A DNA stretch of 64,000 nt from Botrytis cinerea B05.10. Taxonomy: Eukaryota; Ascomycota; Leotiomycetes; Helotiales; Sclerotiniaceae. The stretch lies in NCBI RefSeq assembly GCF_000143535.2, contig NC_037314.1, positions 186,001 to 250,000 on the forward strand, in the 5' to 3' direction. Both the position numbers and the translations under genes were made by a program. This document shows positions 10,941 through 24,007 of this stretch, piece after piece (position 1 is the first letter of the stretch; the number at the start of each line of letters is the position of its first letter). The notes beneath the pieces are model-generated. The model saw only the letters and a program-made list of their open reading frames with translations. It made no database searches and was not told where the DNA came from.

Positions 10941-12831
10941 ACTTCACCGCACGTTCGGGCTTGGAAGATTAATTCAACGAGCTAGACTTATTATGCGAAA
11001 TTTCCTCGATTCATAAAGAACTTTCATGCAAAACGAACTTTGAACCCCAGGAAGCTCGAACTGCCGGTAGATTATCTCACACAAGAATCGCATCCTATTA
11101 ATCAAAGCATTGTCCGACATAATTGTTAGAGAGCGGCATGATCATATGGTATTTCGGAGAAAGTTGCGCGAGCAGCTACAAGGAAAATCATGATCGATAA
11201 ACCCCCAAATCTCTCTTCACGGAACAAAGCGTCATCTCTAACATAAATTAGTGCTCGTATCATCACACACATTGTCTCCCGAGCCTTGACGTTGATTAAA
11301 CGGGCATTTATCCAAGCAATCCGATGCTTCCTCATCCTCCGCCAATTCATATCAGTTTCCTCCACAGAATGACCGAGACCAGCGCCTCCTGTATATTCTA
11401 GAGTTGTCTTAGATACACGGGTCTAAGCTTCAAAGTAAGCAATGGCCATAAGCCCTACCCGTCTCATTCTTCAATCAAAAAGAACAAGCTCCGCAATTTT
11501 TAGTTCGCTCGTAGTTTGCGGCATGCAACGCTAGCATTACACTGAAGCGAACCCCACTAAGCGCTAGCTTTCATCTATCATTCTGACTTGTGTAGGGGGC
11601 CAACACTAATCTATATTTGGGGATCTACAATGTTCTCAGTTGAATACCGGGTATATTAGTACCGATCCAAAAGTAATGGTTGGCTTCCAACGAGCTCGTG
11701 GTTACTCGTGGTTTTCTACCCTTGCTCATGGCTTAGATATTGCGCTTCTTCTACCAACTCAAGACCGGATCGACGTATTTCTCACTAACCGTAGCGGATA
11801 TCAGGAGTGTATTCCATTGATCACTGGTAAACCCTTGAATCTTCCCTCCAGAAAAAATCATTAACAAATTCTCTGAGAGCTATTGCAGGTACTCTATATA
11901 AACCAACTAAACGGACAAAAGGAACTTGAGAATTTCCGAGACCTCAATGTGGGTCCAGCCTTCCGGACAATTTGATCGAAAACTATCGTTATATTTTTCT
12001 GCGGACAAAAATCTTGATCTTCGCCAAGATATTATTAAGCTTAGGTAATTAACAGCCATAAGTCTTATTAGCCTCACCGATCATTTTTAACCAATAGAAA
12101 CAGTTTCAATCTTGACCCGCTCGTAGTTTGAAGCTAAGGCCAAGATACCTCCACTATTCTGTTCATCTTCGCGGGGCTCCCCTAGGTGACCCACAGGTGT
12201 ACTTCATGGAGAATCGCACGATGTCTCCATGTTTGCGCGCTGAATTTGTCGGCAATGATTTTAAGTTTCAACTAATCAAATTCTGAGATATAGCTGAAAT
12301 CACGGGAAACTCTACGACGTCGGCATCCGACAGTACTTTCAATGTATGATATGCTCGAAATGTCCGACGAGAGTGGTAAACACAAGTTTTCCGATTACAA
12401 AGCAGTTCTTTGATTCCATACGAAATGTTCACAATGTAAGGATATTAGTATTTTATAGTGGATTTTCATTGGCCGAAGCGGCAATTTGAGAAGATGCTAG
12501 ATCCAGTCATCCAAGCTTGCTGGACGAGGCATGTAAGTGTTGTTGGATTTAGATTAAACATGCCAATACATGTGGTATTGGAATAGCAACGTCCTGGCAA
12601 ACTGTTGTTGGGAGGATTAATGGATCTTGACGCTGGTTAGCTACTAATTGCCCAAGATACAATCGGGAGACGGACAACTATCTAGTCCTCGATCACTATT
12701 TAAGGTCTCTTCCCTTCCGCGAAATAGCATTGCCTAACATCGGTATCATTCTGACTATATTCTTCTACATTACTGCCTATCTACTTTAGCATCCTATCTA
12801 TCTGAAAGGTATCACTTCATCCTATCCCATC
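10941..12831. other. intergenic, nothing recognised
   Basis: The only open frames are short, unconserved-looking ones on both strands. The last 150 nt before 12832 are pyrimidine-rich (for example near 12700-12825), as expected for a fungal promoter or 5' leader of the downstream gene. Confidence 0.5.
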
Positions 12832-14137
12832 ATGGATTCATTTAAGTCTACAATTGAGTCGGCAATTTCTGCTGGTAAAATTCCAGGTGCTGTCACAGTT
12901 GCTAGTAATGCTACCAATTCCTTCACTCACACTTCATCCTATGGACCTCAATCTCTCCAACCCACCTCATCCACACCCTTGAAAGCAGACGCCATCTTCT
13001 GGATAGCCTCCTGCACCAAACTCCTAACCTCAATTTCCGCTCTCCAATGTGTTGAGCGCGGTCAATTTACACTCGATGAAGATGTTTCTCGGATTCTTCC
13101 TGAACTCAAACTTGAGGACCTTGATATCCTTCAGGGTTTCGATTCCGAGGGAAAGCCTGAGCTTGTCAAGGCCACAAAAAGCATCACTCTCCGTATGCTT
13201 CTCACCCATACATCAGGGCTAGCATACGATCTCTTCACACCTGATCTGCATCGCTGGAGAGCTACACGAGGCGAATTTGCCACGCTTGACAAAGGAACCG
13301 TGCTGTCACGTTGTAAAACCCCCTTGATGTTTGAACCTGGAACTTCTTGGGCATATTCTAGTACGTCTCCACTCCTTTCCATATTCACAGACCTTGAAGA
13401 CACAAGGAAAGACATGGGCTAACAAATTTTCACAAATAGCCGGACTTGATTGGGCCGGTCTGATGATCTCACGAGCCAACAACATCAAATTGGAAGAATA
13501 CATACATAAATACATATGCGCACCCCTTGGCATCACAGATCTAACATTCCATATCGACCAAAATCCTTCTTTACTTTCACGCTTGGTTGATATGACTGCT
13601 CGCGTCGGGGGCATGACTCAATTTGGTACCACCGCCGATCCCACCGGTGCGCTCGTCCATTCCGAGGAAAAGGTCTGGTCACACGAGCAAATCGACGACG
13701 CAGGCGGTGCGGGAGCCTTCGTGAGCATGTCCTCTTACCAAAAGGTCTTGCACAGCATCACAATTTCAGACGAGAAGCTTCTCAGCAAAGCGATGAATGA
13801 CAAGATGTTTGAAGGGCAATTGACAGAGCAGCAACTGGCGACTTTGAATTACATACGTCAGATGCAGGATGTGCGCTATTTAATGTCTCCAACAATCTCA
13901 GCCAATACGAAAATTGATCATGGGTTGGGAGGATTGATAGTTCTTGAGGATCTAGAAGGAAGAAGAAGAAAGGGGTCGATGTGTTGGACCGGATTGCCAA
14001 ATCTGATTTGGTGGGCTGATCGAGAGGCAGGTGTTAGCGGGATTTATGGAAGTCAGTTGGTTCCTACTGCAGATAAGCAGACCATAGAGATGTTTGAAGA
14101 GTTTGAGAAGGCTGTTTATGCAGAGGTGGGGGCTTGA
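12832..14137 (+). CDS. beta-lactamase/transesterase-family serine hydrolase (LovD/EstB-like)
   Basis: A class C beta-lactamase-fold protein (PF00144) of the fungal group that includes the acyltransferase LovD and EstB-type esterases. Exon 1 is 12832-13360 and exon 2 is 13440-14137. The 79-nt intron has donor GTACGT, branch GCTAAC and acceptor ATAG, and splicing joins WAYS to TGLDWAG, giving 408 aa. Catalytic motifs are visible: S60-C-T-K63 (SxxK nucleophile and base) and Tyr175 in WAYS. A C-terminal motif resembling W-x-G (CWTGLPN) precedes WWADREAGVSG. LLTHTSGL is the usual conserved helix of this family. No signal peptide is present, so it is probably cytosolic. It would be an esterase or acyltransferase of unknown substrate. 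No biosynthetic cluster genes adjoin it, so a LovD-like role in secondary metabolism is not supported by context. Confidence 0.88.
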
Positions 14138-15898
14138 TGGAAGAGTAGATGTTAGGGATAGTGTACATGTTTTATATAGACGAATGACTTGCAATTTTAC
14201 TTACAGAAGCGAGCTTACGGGCTTTTTTTCATCTGAGAGTTTTCGTACCTAGCTATCCTTCTTGACTTACAAATATCTTTATTCCTCCTCTTTCCCTCAT
14301 CTACTTTCCTTCACATACTACTTCAACACCTTCCCTCACGATTTCCAAATATCATGTAGCCTAATCGAGAAGCACACATTATCAAAATTCATATTAGCTA
14401 ACCATATTAGCTAACCCAATTCCCCCAATATACAGCACAGTCCAGCAGATCTCATCTCACACAAACGCTTTCTCTCATCGGCATAAATGACCTTGACGTT
14501 TGTTCTATCAAACCACCAATTTCTTCAGTCAACTAATCTAACAACTACATGCTATAATACAATACCTAATACCTACCTGATAATAATCTACTATACATCT
14601 AATCTTATGATCATTCTCTAACTTTCAATATACCCTCACACACACACACACACACACGCGCGCGCGCATATACATATACATATAAACCCAATCCCCAAAT
14701 CTAACTCCCACCCATCGACCCTCAAGAACCAACATCAACTTTCCCAACTTTCCCAACCAATCCCAAGTCAAATCCCCAATTAACACCATCACCGTCAATA
14801 TCACCCTAATCCCCACTCTCTCAAAGATAATCCATCCGCCAAAAACTCATATCTACACACGATGTATAACTACCTAATAAGTATACACAACTCACCAAAC
14901 GATACAAGACATGGTTGATCCAACGTAGCCATATTTTCTAAACACTTTATTCCAGTGCGCCCCAGCGCACAAACTTGAAAAATCAAACTATATGCCCAGT
15001 CAAGATCGAGATCAAGAAAAGGATGTTGAAGATCCGGATTCCTTCCTAATATCAAGAGAAAATCACATCGCCTGGTTACAAGTCCTCTATGCCTTTTGTC
15101 TCCATAAACAAACCATCTATCACATTTCAAGATAAAAATCAAAATCGTGTGCATGCGGCTGACGACAGAAATTCCTTCTTCAATTGTCTACAATGAACTT
15201 GTACTATTTCCCAACCTGGTATCATTCATGCTGTTCTACTAATATACCATTTATTCATCAAACCTTCCAATGAACCATCAACGTTCAACTTCCTCACCCA
15301 ATAACATGCCCTGACCTTCCTAGCCCTCACGGTGCCCATGTTCCCCATTTCTTCTGCCACACTCCCCCAGAAAAAGAATACATCAAACACGCCATTCACC
15401 ATCCATCCATCCTATCAAAGTTCGTATTCGTATTCGTGTTCCAACCCAAAATTTTCCGTTCCCTTCTCTTTCCACCTCTTGTCCACCGCATCAATCACCA
15501 TGCAAAAGTTGCAATCGCAATGCCCAAAAACGCCACCGCTACATCCAAGAATTTCGATAAATCAAGAACCAAACAATCTATCGCGAAGGAATGTCTAAAG
15601 TCTCCATATCTTCATCTTCCACTACCACATCTGGACTCATCTCATGGCTTTGTACAAAACTGCCTTCTTCGTGACGGCTTTCTCACATATAAACAATTCA
15701 TCGCCTTCATCCTGCCCATTCCTCCCTCCGCTCTCTCGTATCAACTGTGGTTTTGCCCCTTGTTTTACACTGATCATTCGATGTTGAGATCCGATTTCAA
15801 TCAATACTCAGTATGGAACATAAGCTCAACAAAATTGTAGTAGTTGGTTTCTTTGTTTATCTTCGCCAACACGGGATTTGTTTACCCTTCAAGAATTC
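14138..15898. other. intergenic with CA/CG microsatellite
   Basis: A (CA)n tract followed by (CG)n and a TATACA run lies at about 14637-14685. The remainder is CT-rich on the + strand with short open frames of biased composition and no recognisable coding. It separates the esterase gene from the convergently oriented histidine kinase. Confidence 0.6.
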
Positions 15899-18800
15899 TC
15901 ATAATGTCGGTTTACTTTTAGGTGATAACTCCTCATCACCAGGCTTAGCAGCCTTTGCCAACCCATTCAAAGCACGAATCTCTGAGACCCCATCGACCCC
16001 ATCAGTCAGTTGACGACCTCCATCCTCTCCAGTAGGTGTTTTATCGAGATCATCCAAACACATTTGCGTAATAGACAATCGATGCGGTTCATTTTTAGCC
16101 GTACCATATGGATGAAGGGGAGTGGGTGTAGCTTCTCCAGATAAATGTGATGGCGACCGACTTAGAGGTGGAGGTGAAAAACTACTTTCAACAGAATTTG
16201 TTCGTGGCGTTCGATTTGCCGGTGAAGATGAAGCACTTCTTTCATTCTCATCTATAAAAGTGTCTTTTGAGCTGGGGAGGGAAGGAGCTCTTGTACCATT
16301 TGTAATTTTGTCAACTTTCGCCCCTTGAAGGATGTCTCGTGCCACTTTCTTCGCATCTGCATTGAGGTTTGGTAGGGAAAGTGGAGTCTAGGTTATATTA
16401 GCATTCTCCCTCTTAAGGTCTTTTATAGAACTCACCTGCTGAAGATATTGATCTAATTTCTTCTTCAGAATCCCAGATCGAACAGGTTTGGCCAGATAAT
16501 CATTCATACCGGAAGCCAAGCACTTCTCTCTGTCTCCTTGGATAGCAGATGCTGTCATCGCAATAACAAGAATACCTCTGACTGCATCAATTGGATCTTT
16601 GCGTAACAATTTGGTAGCTTCATATCCATCGAGGACAGGCATTTGTACATCCATAAGAACAATATGGTACGGGGTGCCTTCGCGGGCCTTTTTTCTAATT
16701 CCCTCCACAGCTGCCATTCCGTTGTCGTAAGCATCGATAATTTTGAATCCCAACTTCTGCATAAATTGAATAGCAATCTTTTGATTGATAGGATTATCCT
16801 CGGCAATACAAATACACAATTTGTCTCGACTTATATGAGAGAAATCGTTGAATTCAGTAGCATCTGGTTGTACTCCTGAGACCTCGATGGGTTTTTGTAT
16901 AGCTTCACGCCGAGGTTCGTACTGAGTGTCTCCTGCAGAAACTTCCGGGTTGGCTTTGTTGAAATTTACAGAGAACCAGACAGTTGTGCCTTGGTTTTCG
17001 ACACTCTCAAGCTCTATTTGTCCACCCATCATCGATTCTATTAGAGACTTACAGATACTGAGTCCGAGACCAGATCCACCGTAACGACGAGCTGTGGAAT
17101 TGTCTGCTTGAGAGAAGGGTTTGAACAATTTGAGCAGCTGCTGTCTTGGTATTCCAATTCCAGTGTCTTTGACCCAGAAAGTCAACTTAACGGCATCTTT
17201 GGTTTCCCAATCTGTTTTGGCACCGACAGTAATAGAACCGTTCTCGGTGAATTTCAAACTATTTCCAATAAGATTGCCAAGAACTTGATGGAGTCTGACG
17301 GGATCCCCATAAATCAGAGATTGCGGAAGATTGATATCTTGAATGATTTCCACATTTCGAGAGCTCCTTTTGTCTCTGTTACTATATGAAACAGATCTGA
17401 CAACTTCTCGTATCATCTCATCAGCATTGAATGCTACAATAAAGAGCTTCATCTTATCAGCTTCCATCTTAGAGAAGTCTAGAATATCGTTAATGACAGT
17501 AAGAAGCAGATCCGCAGAAACACGAATCGAGTCAGCCATCTCCGCTTGCTCCTTACGAAGATCGCTGTCACGAAGAAGCTCCGAGTTTCCAATGACTCCA
17601 TTCAATGGAGTACGTAATTCGTGACTCACGTTTGCCAGGAAGATAGATTTGGCTTTAGCAGCTTCTTCGGCCAATTTGACATTGCGGAGTGCTTCCGCCT
17701 TTGCCAAATTAGCGTTTGTCTCAGCCTCCAAAGCTTTAGCTAAAGCTCTTCTCTGCACATCAACCATAGAGTTATTGAAAGCCGAAACCTTTTCCACTTC
17801 TTTCAGAGTCAAGGCATTTGAATAACTAATGCCGATTTGATTGACAAGCAATTGGAGGACCGTAAGATTTCTATCGGTAAAAGCGTTTGGTTGGCCTTCC
17901 AAATAAAGAACACCAAGTAGTGGTTTGATACCGTGGCATATTGGAATAGCGATGACTGATTTTCCTAGAGGATTGCGGGCAGACCAAGCAGGATTAACAT
18001 TACTAAACCTTTCGTCATTAATGAGATCAGGTAAGAATACGGTTTCGCGAAATCGAGTGCAATAAAGAATGACCCCTTCGGCAACCAGTGCCGTTTCACT
18101 CAGAGGCAGCCCAGGTATATGAGCCGTAGCACCTTTCTCCGGGTCACCACTAGCGGCTATGCTCCACCCAATAGGATCTTCTTCTTCGACAACGATTGCA
18201 GCGACTGAAGCCAGGCCTCCACAATTCTGCAGAATAATCTCACACATCGTTTTGAGCAATTCATCGACCTGAAGAACACTAGAAATGACTTGCGAGCTTT
18301 CCAGAATGGATGTCAAATCCAGCATATCTAGAGCTGGAAGCCCAGAACCAGCATCAGGTCTCGCGGAGCCTCCTTGCCAGGCCCCAATTCTATCGCCTTT
18401 TGTCTCAGCATCGTTGGTATGAGCCCGTTGCCGCTCGTCATTCTCGTCCCCTTCCAGAGTGCGATATGGGGTAGGTGCAGAATCGCCAGCAAAGTCTGTC
18501 TGCGTGCTAGTTTCCATATATCGAAGGCTGCGGGTAGGTCCTTGCAGAAGAAGGCTATGTTCTATTTCAATATGTCTAGCAATTCCTCCTGCTCCAAACT
18601 GTCGGTATAACATGATTGTCTCTTGCAAAGCCGCCCTTGCTGGTCTTCGCGAGCCGGCGCGTAAGAGAAAGCCTGCAAGAAGGAAATTTCCTAAAGCCTC
18701 CTCGAACATAAAGTCGTGTGAAGAAGCATGATCCAAAGCTTCTTCGTAATGCCTCAGCGCCCCTCCATGATCTCCCTCCATCTCGGATACTTGGGCTGCA

Positions 18801-21800
18801 AGTAACTTTGACCAAGCCAAATAGTTGACATCTGAAACAACCTGCCAATCCTCAATCTTTTTCTGGATATAAGAAACTTTTTCTTTGGTATCGTTTAATG
18901 CCTTACCAGGATTCCAATCACTATCTCCCTCGGGACTTTTAGTCGCCGCTTGAACAGAAGTCTGTTTTTTGGCCCAAAAAGATGCAGTCAAGGAAAGACC
19001 ATGAAAGAACATTGTGAAGCGCGTGTTGCGAATAGACCATAGAGAGTCTATCTGTTCCAGGAACGCCTCACCTAGAGTGATGGCTGCAGAGTAATGGCCG
19101 TATAAAAATAGAGGGACAATCTCAAATCCCTCATAAATCATAATCGACCGATCACTATTGGTCAGGCTATTCCTCAACCACGCTTTGTATAATAAAGAAG
19201 TATGCGAAGCATCGTTGAGACATTCTGTTGGTGAAGTAGTTATCGTCTTGCCTTGAAGCGCTCTGCAAACTTGTCTAAGTACGATGAGCATGGTCCCTCC
19301 TCTGCTGTCCACCTGCCAATCAGGCACTTCTTCACAACCATAAGTGCAGAATGATTCAAGATCTGCCAGGTTTTCTGAAGCAAAAAATTTGAGTGTGCCT
19401 ACGAAACCGAAATTAAGTATCGTCGACATTCTATCACCGGCCTGAATGGTATACTCCAATGCTCTTTCCAATTGACCCAGTGATTGAGAGAGCGGCCAGT
19501 GGATATGCCCGACGAAGAGAGAGTAAATGGTTCCGCCTCGGCCTAAGGTGTAAATGTCCCGCCATCGATCCATGAGTGCTAATGATACATTCCCCATATC
19601 GCTTGCAAACCCTATCATGTTAAATCGCGTGATTGCTATAGTAGCCAGGTGAAGAAACGCCATTCCGGCCTGAGGAAAACTGCCTCGCTTTAAATGCGTC
19701 TGGACCATCACAATTGACATTTGGTAGAATGTTAAAGTATCGGTCCAAAAAGCAGCATTGATAGTTTCCACCAAAACGGCGCCGACAGCGGCAAGATTGG
19801 AGTCTTCCATCATTGGTTTATCAATGACGAGTCTGGCGGCGATCGATTGAATCTCTGATGAGAGAAGTTTGAACTCGTTGTCACACTTTTCGAAACTGGG
19901 ATTTTCATCAACCTCAATATCCAAGGCAGCCAAGCATTGTTTCAATGCTTCAAAAGCACTCCTTGCATCGCCTTCTTGTGAAAAAGTGCGGCTTTGAAGG
20001 ACCCAAGCTGGAGATTTATCAACTGGAGTTCTTGCATTTTGGAAGATGATCGCTAATAGTCCTTTTGTTTCCTGGTATTGTCCCATGTATAGACAACATT
20101 CTGCAGCTCTAGTGTAGAGTTGAAGTGTCTCGTCATAATAACAATCAGGTTCATCGTTGCTCCATGGATTCTTTTGCAGCAACCGAAAGCACACAGCATA
20201 AAATCTTGCTGCAGTCGGTCGAGCTCCACTCTCTGCAGCGGCCGTGGCGCAATCGAAGAGTAACTTTCTGAATGAATGTCTGTGCAGCTCCCGTTCAACA
20301 ATAACATCAACAGATTCACAAATATGTGAGGCTGTCACATCTTGAGATCGCTCGTCAGTACTATAGTATTTCATAAGTGTTTGCGCAATGATGAAATGCA
20401 TTTTGGGGCCATTGCACTCTCGTAATGATGATGCGGCTTGAATGTAGCGATCATGTGCAAAACGAAAGCGATCATCATCTTGTGTTGCGACAATAATATA
20501 AGCTTGAATGGCAGCTTGAAGCCCACCAATGGTATCTTGTTGAGTGTGTGATAAACAATAATACCGATCCGGCGAACAATCAACCACGTGATCCTCAGGA
20601 TCAAACTCGCCACTCATAAGTCTTTGGACGAGTTCGAATGAGAATGTCGTTCCAATGAGGGAAGCCCAGGCAAGAATTGACCTAGAGGCTGGAGGTAATT
20701 CATTTAAACGGCTCGTGACGAATTCAGAATTCAATACCTCATCATAACTCTTGGTTTCGAAGTGCTTGAATATCCTGTCGAGATCATATTTCCAAACGTT
20801 CTCCTTGTAATCATACCATATACATTGTTTCCTATGGCAGCTGTCTAACATCTCACGAATATAAAACGGATTACCTGCCGTTTTAGATTGGATGACAGCG
20901 GATAAAGGAACGATTTCACTCTTTGGTCGACAAAGAGTGGCAGAAATGTATTCTAAAATATCGTCCTCAGTCAAGGGCTTGAGCACTATTCGAGTAAGTC
21001 CGATACCATTATTTTTTATGTGCCCTAAATAAAATTAGCGATCTTCGTGTTTTCAAAAGTCTGGGCATGCAAACTGATACCCTCAACGCCTGGGGGCTCT
21101 AGTATTCCCTTTATTCTTTCAGGTAGAGTCTCTTCAGGTCGATAAGTTACAATAATGACCATTTTCATGCGAGCAGATATGATTTGAGTTATCAGATCCA
21201 AAGATTCGTCGTCCGCAAACTGTAGATCATCTAGACAGAAGCATATGAATTTGTGTTGTGCAAAAACTCGAAGAACATCAAGGAATGTATTCATCAGCCG
21301 CACCGATTTAGTCGAAGAGCCTGCCCGAAGGAAATCTTGAGAACTCTGGGACCCCAGTGTCAGATTGTAAAGGCTACCTTGGCTTGAAGGTGAAGAGTCA
21401 CGGCGTTTGAACTCTGCCCTGAGACTTTTATTGTACCCTTGAGAGAATTGCCCTGAAGCATTGGTTGAGGGCATGGGTCCAATCAAAAATTCAGGCAATC
21501 CTAGCACTTTATGGAGTAGTGGCCATGCAGGTCTGACATATTGCTTTAAAAGCGCGTGAAACGGGGTGTCTGTATCACTTTCAGAGAATACTTGCTTGAA
21601 CAGACTTGATAATAGCTTAAGCACTGGTCCAAATGGTGTCTTCTTGGCACTGTCGAATTTCGAGCTTGCAAAGTATCCGCGCCGCCTCGCTTCGATATGG
21701 ACTGATTGCACCAGACAACTCTTCCCAAGTCCAGCTGCCCCTGCTATACTGACAACCTCACATCTCCCTTTACGCCTAAATTTGACGGTATTTCGGGTAC

Positions 21801-23677
21801 TCATCAGACTCCCTGCCCCCTCTGAAGATCCCTTTTCCCCCGTTAAACTATCTGCAAGGCTTTTTGTATCCTGAGACAATAATGAATTATTTCTCTCCCA
21901 AATCTTTAAATTCGTACCTGAACGGTTAGAGTCGTCTAAAGAGTTATCTTGAGAACTTGCGGCGGATCGATATTGATTTGAACTACTTCTATGAGTTCTA
22001 TAATCCGTAGGAAATAACATGTTGTTAGCAGTAAACGAATTTGACCTTCCTTCGGCTGAACTCGTGTTCTCTTCGCTGGAGAAACTTCCCGCAGCCATAG
22101 TGTCAAAGCCATCGAGACGTCCGTCAGATAAACTGGAGCCAGATGATAAACTGTTCATGTCCTGTCTCTGTGAGGTGAGGTGACGTCGAGAGACCTTGTC
22201 GATAATCTTGACTACCTCGTCATGCTCGTCAGATCGTCCAATCATAATAGAAGGAAGTATAAAGAATGAAGAAACGTCTTTCGTAGCAATATTCCAATTC
22301 TTTAGAGCAGTCGAATCTCCAGCTCCCAAAAGCCTCCGTACTTCTACAAGATCGTGTCGCAAGCCTGAAACAGAATGGTACCTTTCCGTAATATTTTTAG
22401 CTGTCATTTTTTGTATGATTTTACTAATGACGTCGGGAATGTCTAGTCTGACACTTGAGACCGATGGAAGACGTCGCCCTAAAACACCTTGTATAATATC
22501 CATCGGGGTTTCTCCTTCAAAAGCAGGCTGTTGGGTGAGCATCGTCCAAAACAATATCCCCAATGAATAAATATCTGTGCGACTATCTGGTTCAGCAGGC
22601 ATACGACCGGTCTGTTCTGGCGACATGTATGTAAGCTTCGTCTTCGCGCCCAACTCTTTCGTCAATGTAGACCATCCCGTACTTGTGAGGCCATGTTCGA
22701 AAGTTCGGAGACCCGAACCAAAATTGATCAATTTGACTCGGCCTGTTTCCGCATTCATGTGAAAAGCGTCTCCCCTAATCTCCCCGTGAACGAGACGCTG
22801 GCCATGATGTAGAATCTCCAAGCATTCGGTGGCACCCACTGCAAAGTCCAGAAAAGCTTGCAATGGTACCATTTCATGCGGCGAAAAGGAATCGTCCCGA
22901 AAAGCCTCATGCCTATCCCCTACCTTCCTTCCCTTATACCAAGCAGGACCATAATCCACCATTTTTTGCAGGTAGTTGTATCCCGGATGTTCGAAGATGC
23001 AGACCACAATAGGGCCTTTATCATCTTGTTGACTCGGTAACCTCACCAGATCTACTGGCTTTATAATATGATTGCTATCCGGATCCACGGACCTTATTAC
23101 ATTTTGACATATGTGAAATGCTCGCTCCTCTCTCAAGGCGTGGGATGAAATGCGCGCGATGACTGGTATTCCACTTGAACTACGTGCGCTCTGGACGCTC
23201 CCGTGGTCGGAAACATCGTCGTGGAGAATGGCGGAATCACTTCCTCCATGTTCACTATCGGCGTTACGCGTTCTACTTGTGCCTCTGGTCCCAGGTCGAG
23301 AGAAATTTTGGTCGGAGCGCGATGTTGTATTGCTGTGTCGACTATGGGTGGAAGTATGCTTTGTTCCGTTGACCTGCCTATTTACAAAGATTGCTTCGTC
23401 AGTATTATCATCCCCAAAGAACCAGCAGTATGAATCCGCCAGTCCGCTCATCCGCCATCTGCCTATCTGCGCATCTACTCATCTACGCCATGCCCATAGA
23501 AATTTTCCTTGAAGAACTTTACCCTACTTACCAATTATCATAACTAGAATGAAAAGGTTCTTTCGATTCGTCCCAAGTGTAGCCAGCAATCTGGGCCAAC
23601 CTCTCAAATATCCTCGAAGGCGGATCCAAAACACCATCGAATTTGAAATCATCCCCCACGGGCAAAATTCCCTCCAT
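15899..23677 (-). CDS. hybrid histidine kinase with kinase-like and AAA-type domains (fungal group X type)
   Basis: A two-component phosphorelay sensor. Exons on the minus strand are 23677-23532, 23446-21081, 21024-16436 and 16387-15899; phases agree and give 2529 aa. Order: N-terminal protein-kinase-like domain (about residues 140-425), Ser-rich linker, AAA/STAND-type ATPase (Walker A GAAGLGKS at 618-625, LDDLQFADD Walker B), a long helical repeat region, GAF (about 1736-1890), coiled coil, HisKA with phosphoacceptor His about 1972 (SHELRTPLNG), HATPase (N-box GNSLKFTENG, DTGIGIP, GGSGLGLS), receiver with Asp about 2296 (LMDVQMP) and a 160-aa Ser/Pro-rich tail. This matches the family of Candida Chk1 and S. 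pombe Mak2/Mak3, linked there to oxidative-stress and quorum responses feeding an Ypd1-type relay. The kinase-like head looks inactive: HRD reads HGE and DFG reads NFG. The exon 1-2 acceptor (GAG) is weak; a shorter protein starting at 23451 is possible. Confidence 0.93.
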
Positions 23678-23734
23678 GCCTAGTACCGGAAAGCTTTAAT
23701 TCTGCTCGTATCGCCAACCAAATCCCAAGTCCCT

Positions 23735-24007
23735 TCACCCACTTTCTCTCATCGCCTTATTCGTGAGTTCGGAGATCGTTTTGATCGGAGAAGATAAGAT
23801 TGATGTGACGAAACACAGGGGAGGGGTTAAGAACTCGGTAGCAGGTACAAATCTTCGATTTTGGACGAGATCGATATTTGGAAATTCGACTTCTGGCGGA
23901 TTTGTCTGTAGAGACGGCTCCGATGGGCTCGATGGGCTCGATGGCGGGACTGGGGTTGTTGCGTTAATGCGTCTTGGTTGAAAGTAGCTTAGTAAAAAAA
24001 TATCCAT
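23735..24007 (-). other. 90-codon upstream open frame before the histidine kinase
   Basis: An ATG-initiated frame ends 57 nt before the proposed kinase start and lies on the same strand, so it would be in the 5' leader if transcription begins further upstream. It has a Pro/Ser-rich middle (PVPPSSPSSPSEPS). Splicing it into the kinase frame was tested and gives a stop, so it is not an N-terminal extension. It could be a regulatory uORF or chance. Confidence 0.25.

Noticed and set aside
16643..22762. Many + strand frames opposite the histidine kinase
   Set aside because: They are antisense shadows of the long coding exons.
23735..24007. Joining this frame to the histidine kinase as an N-terminal extension
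   Set aside because: The available donor GTGAAG and acceptor CTAG give a stop codon soon after the junction, and the kinase has its own good start at 23677.
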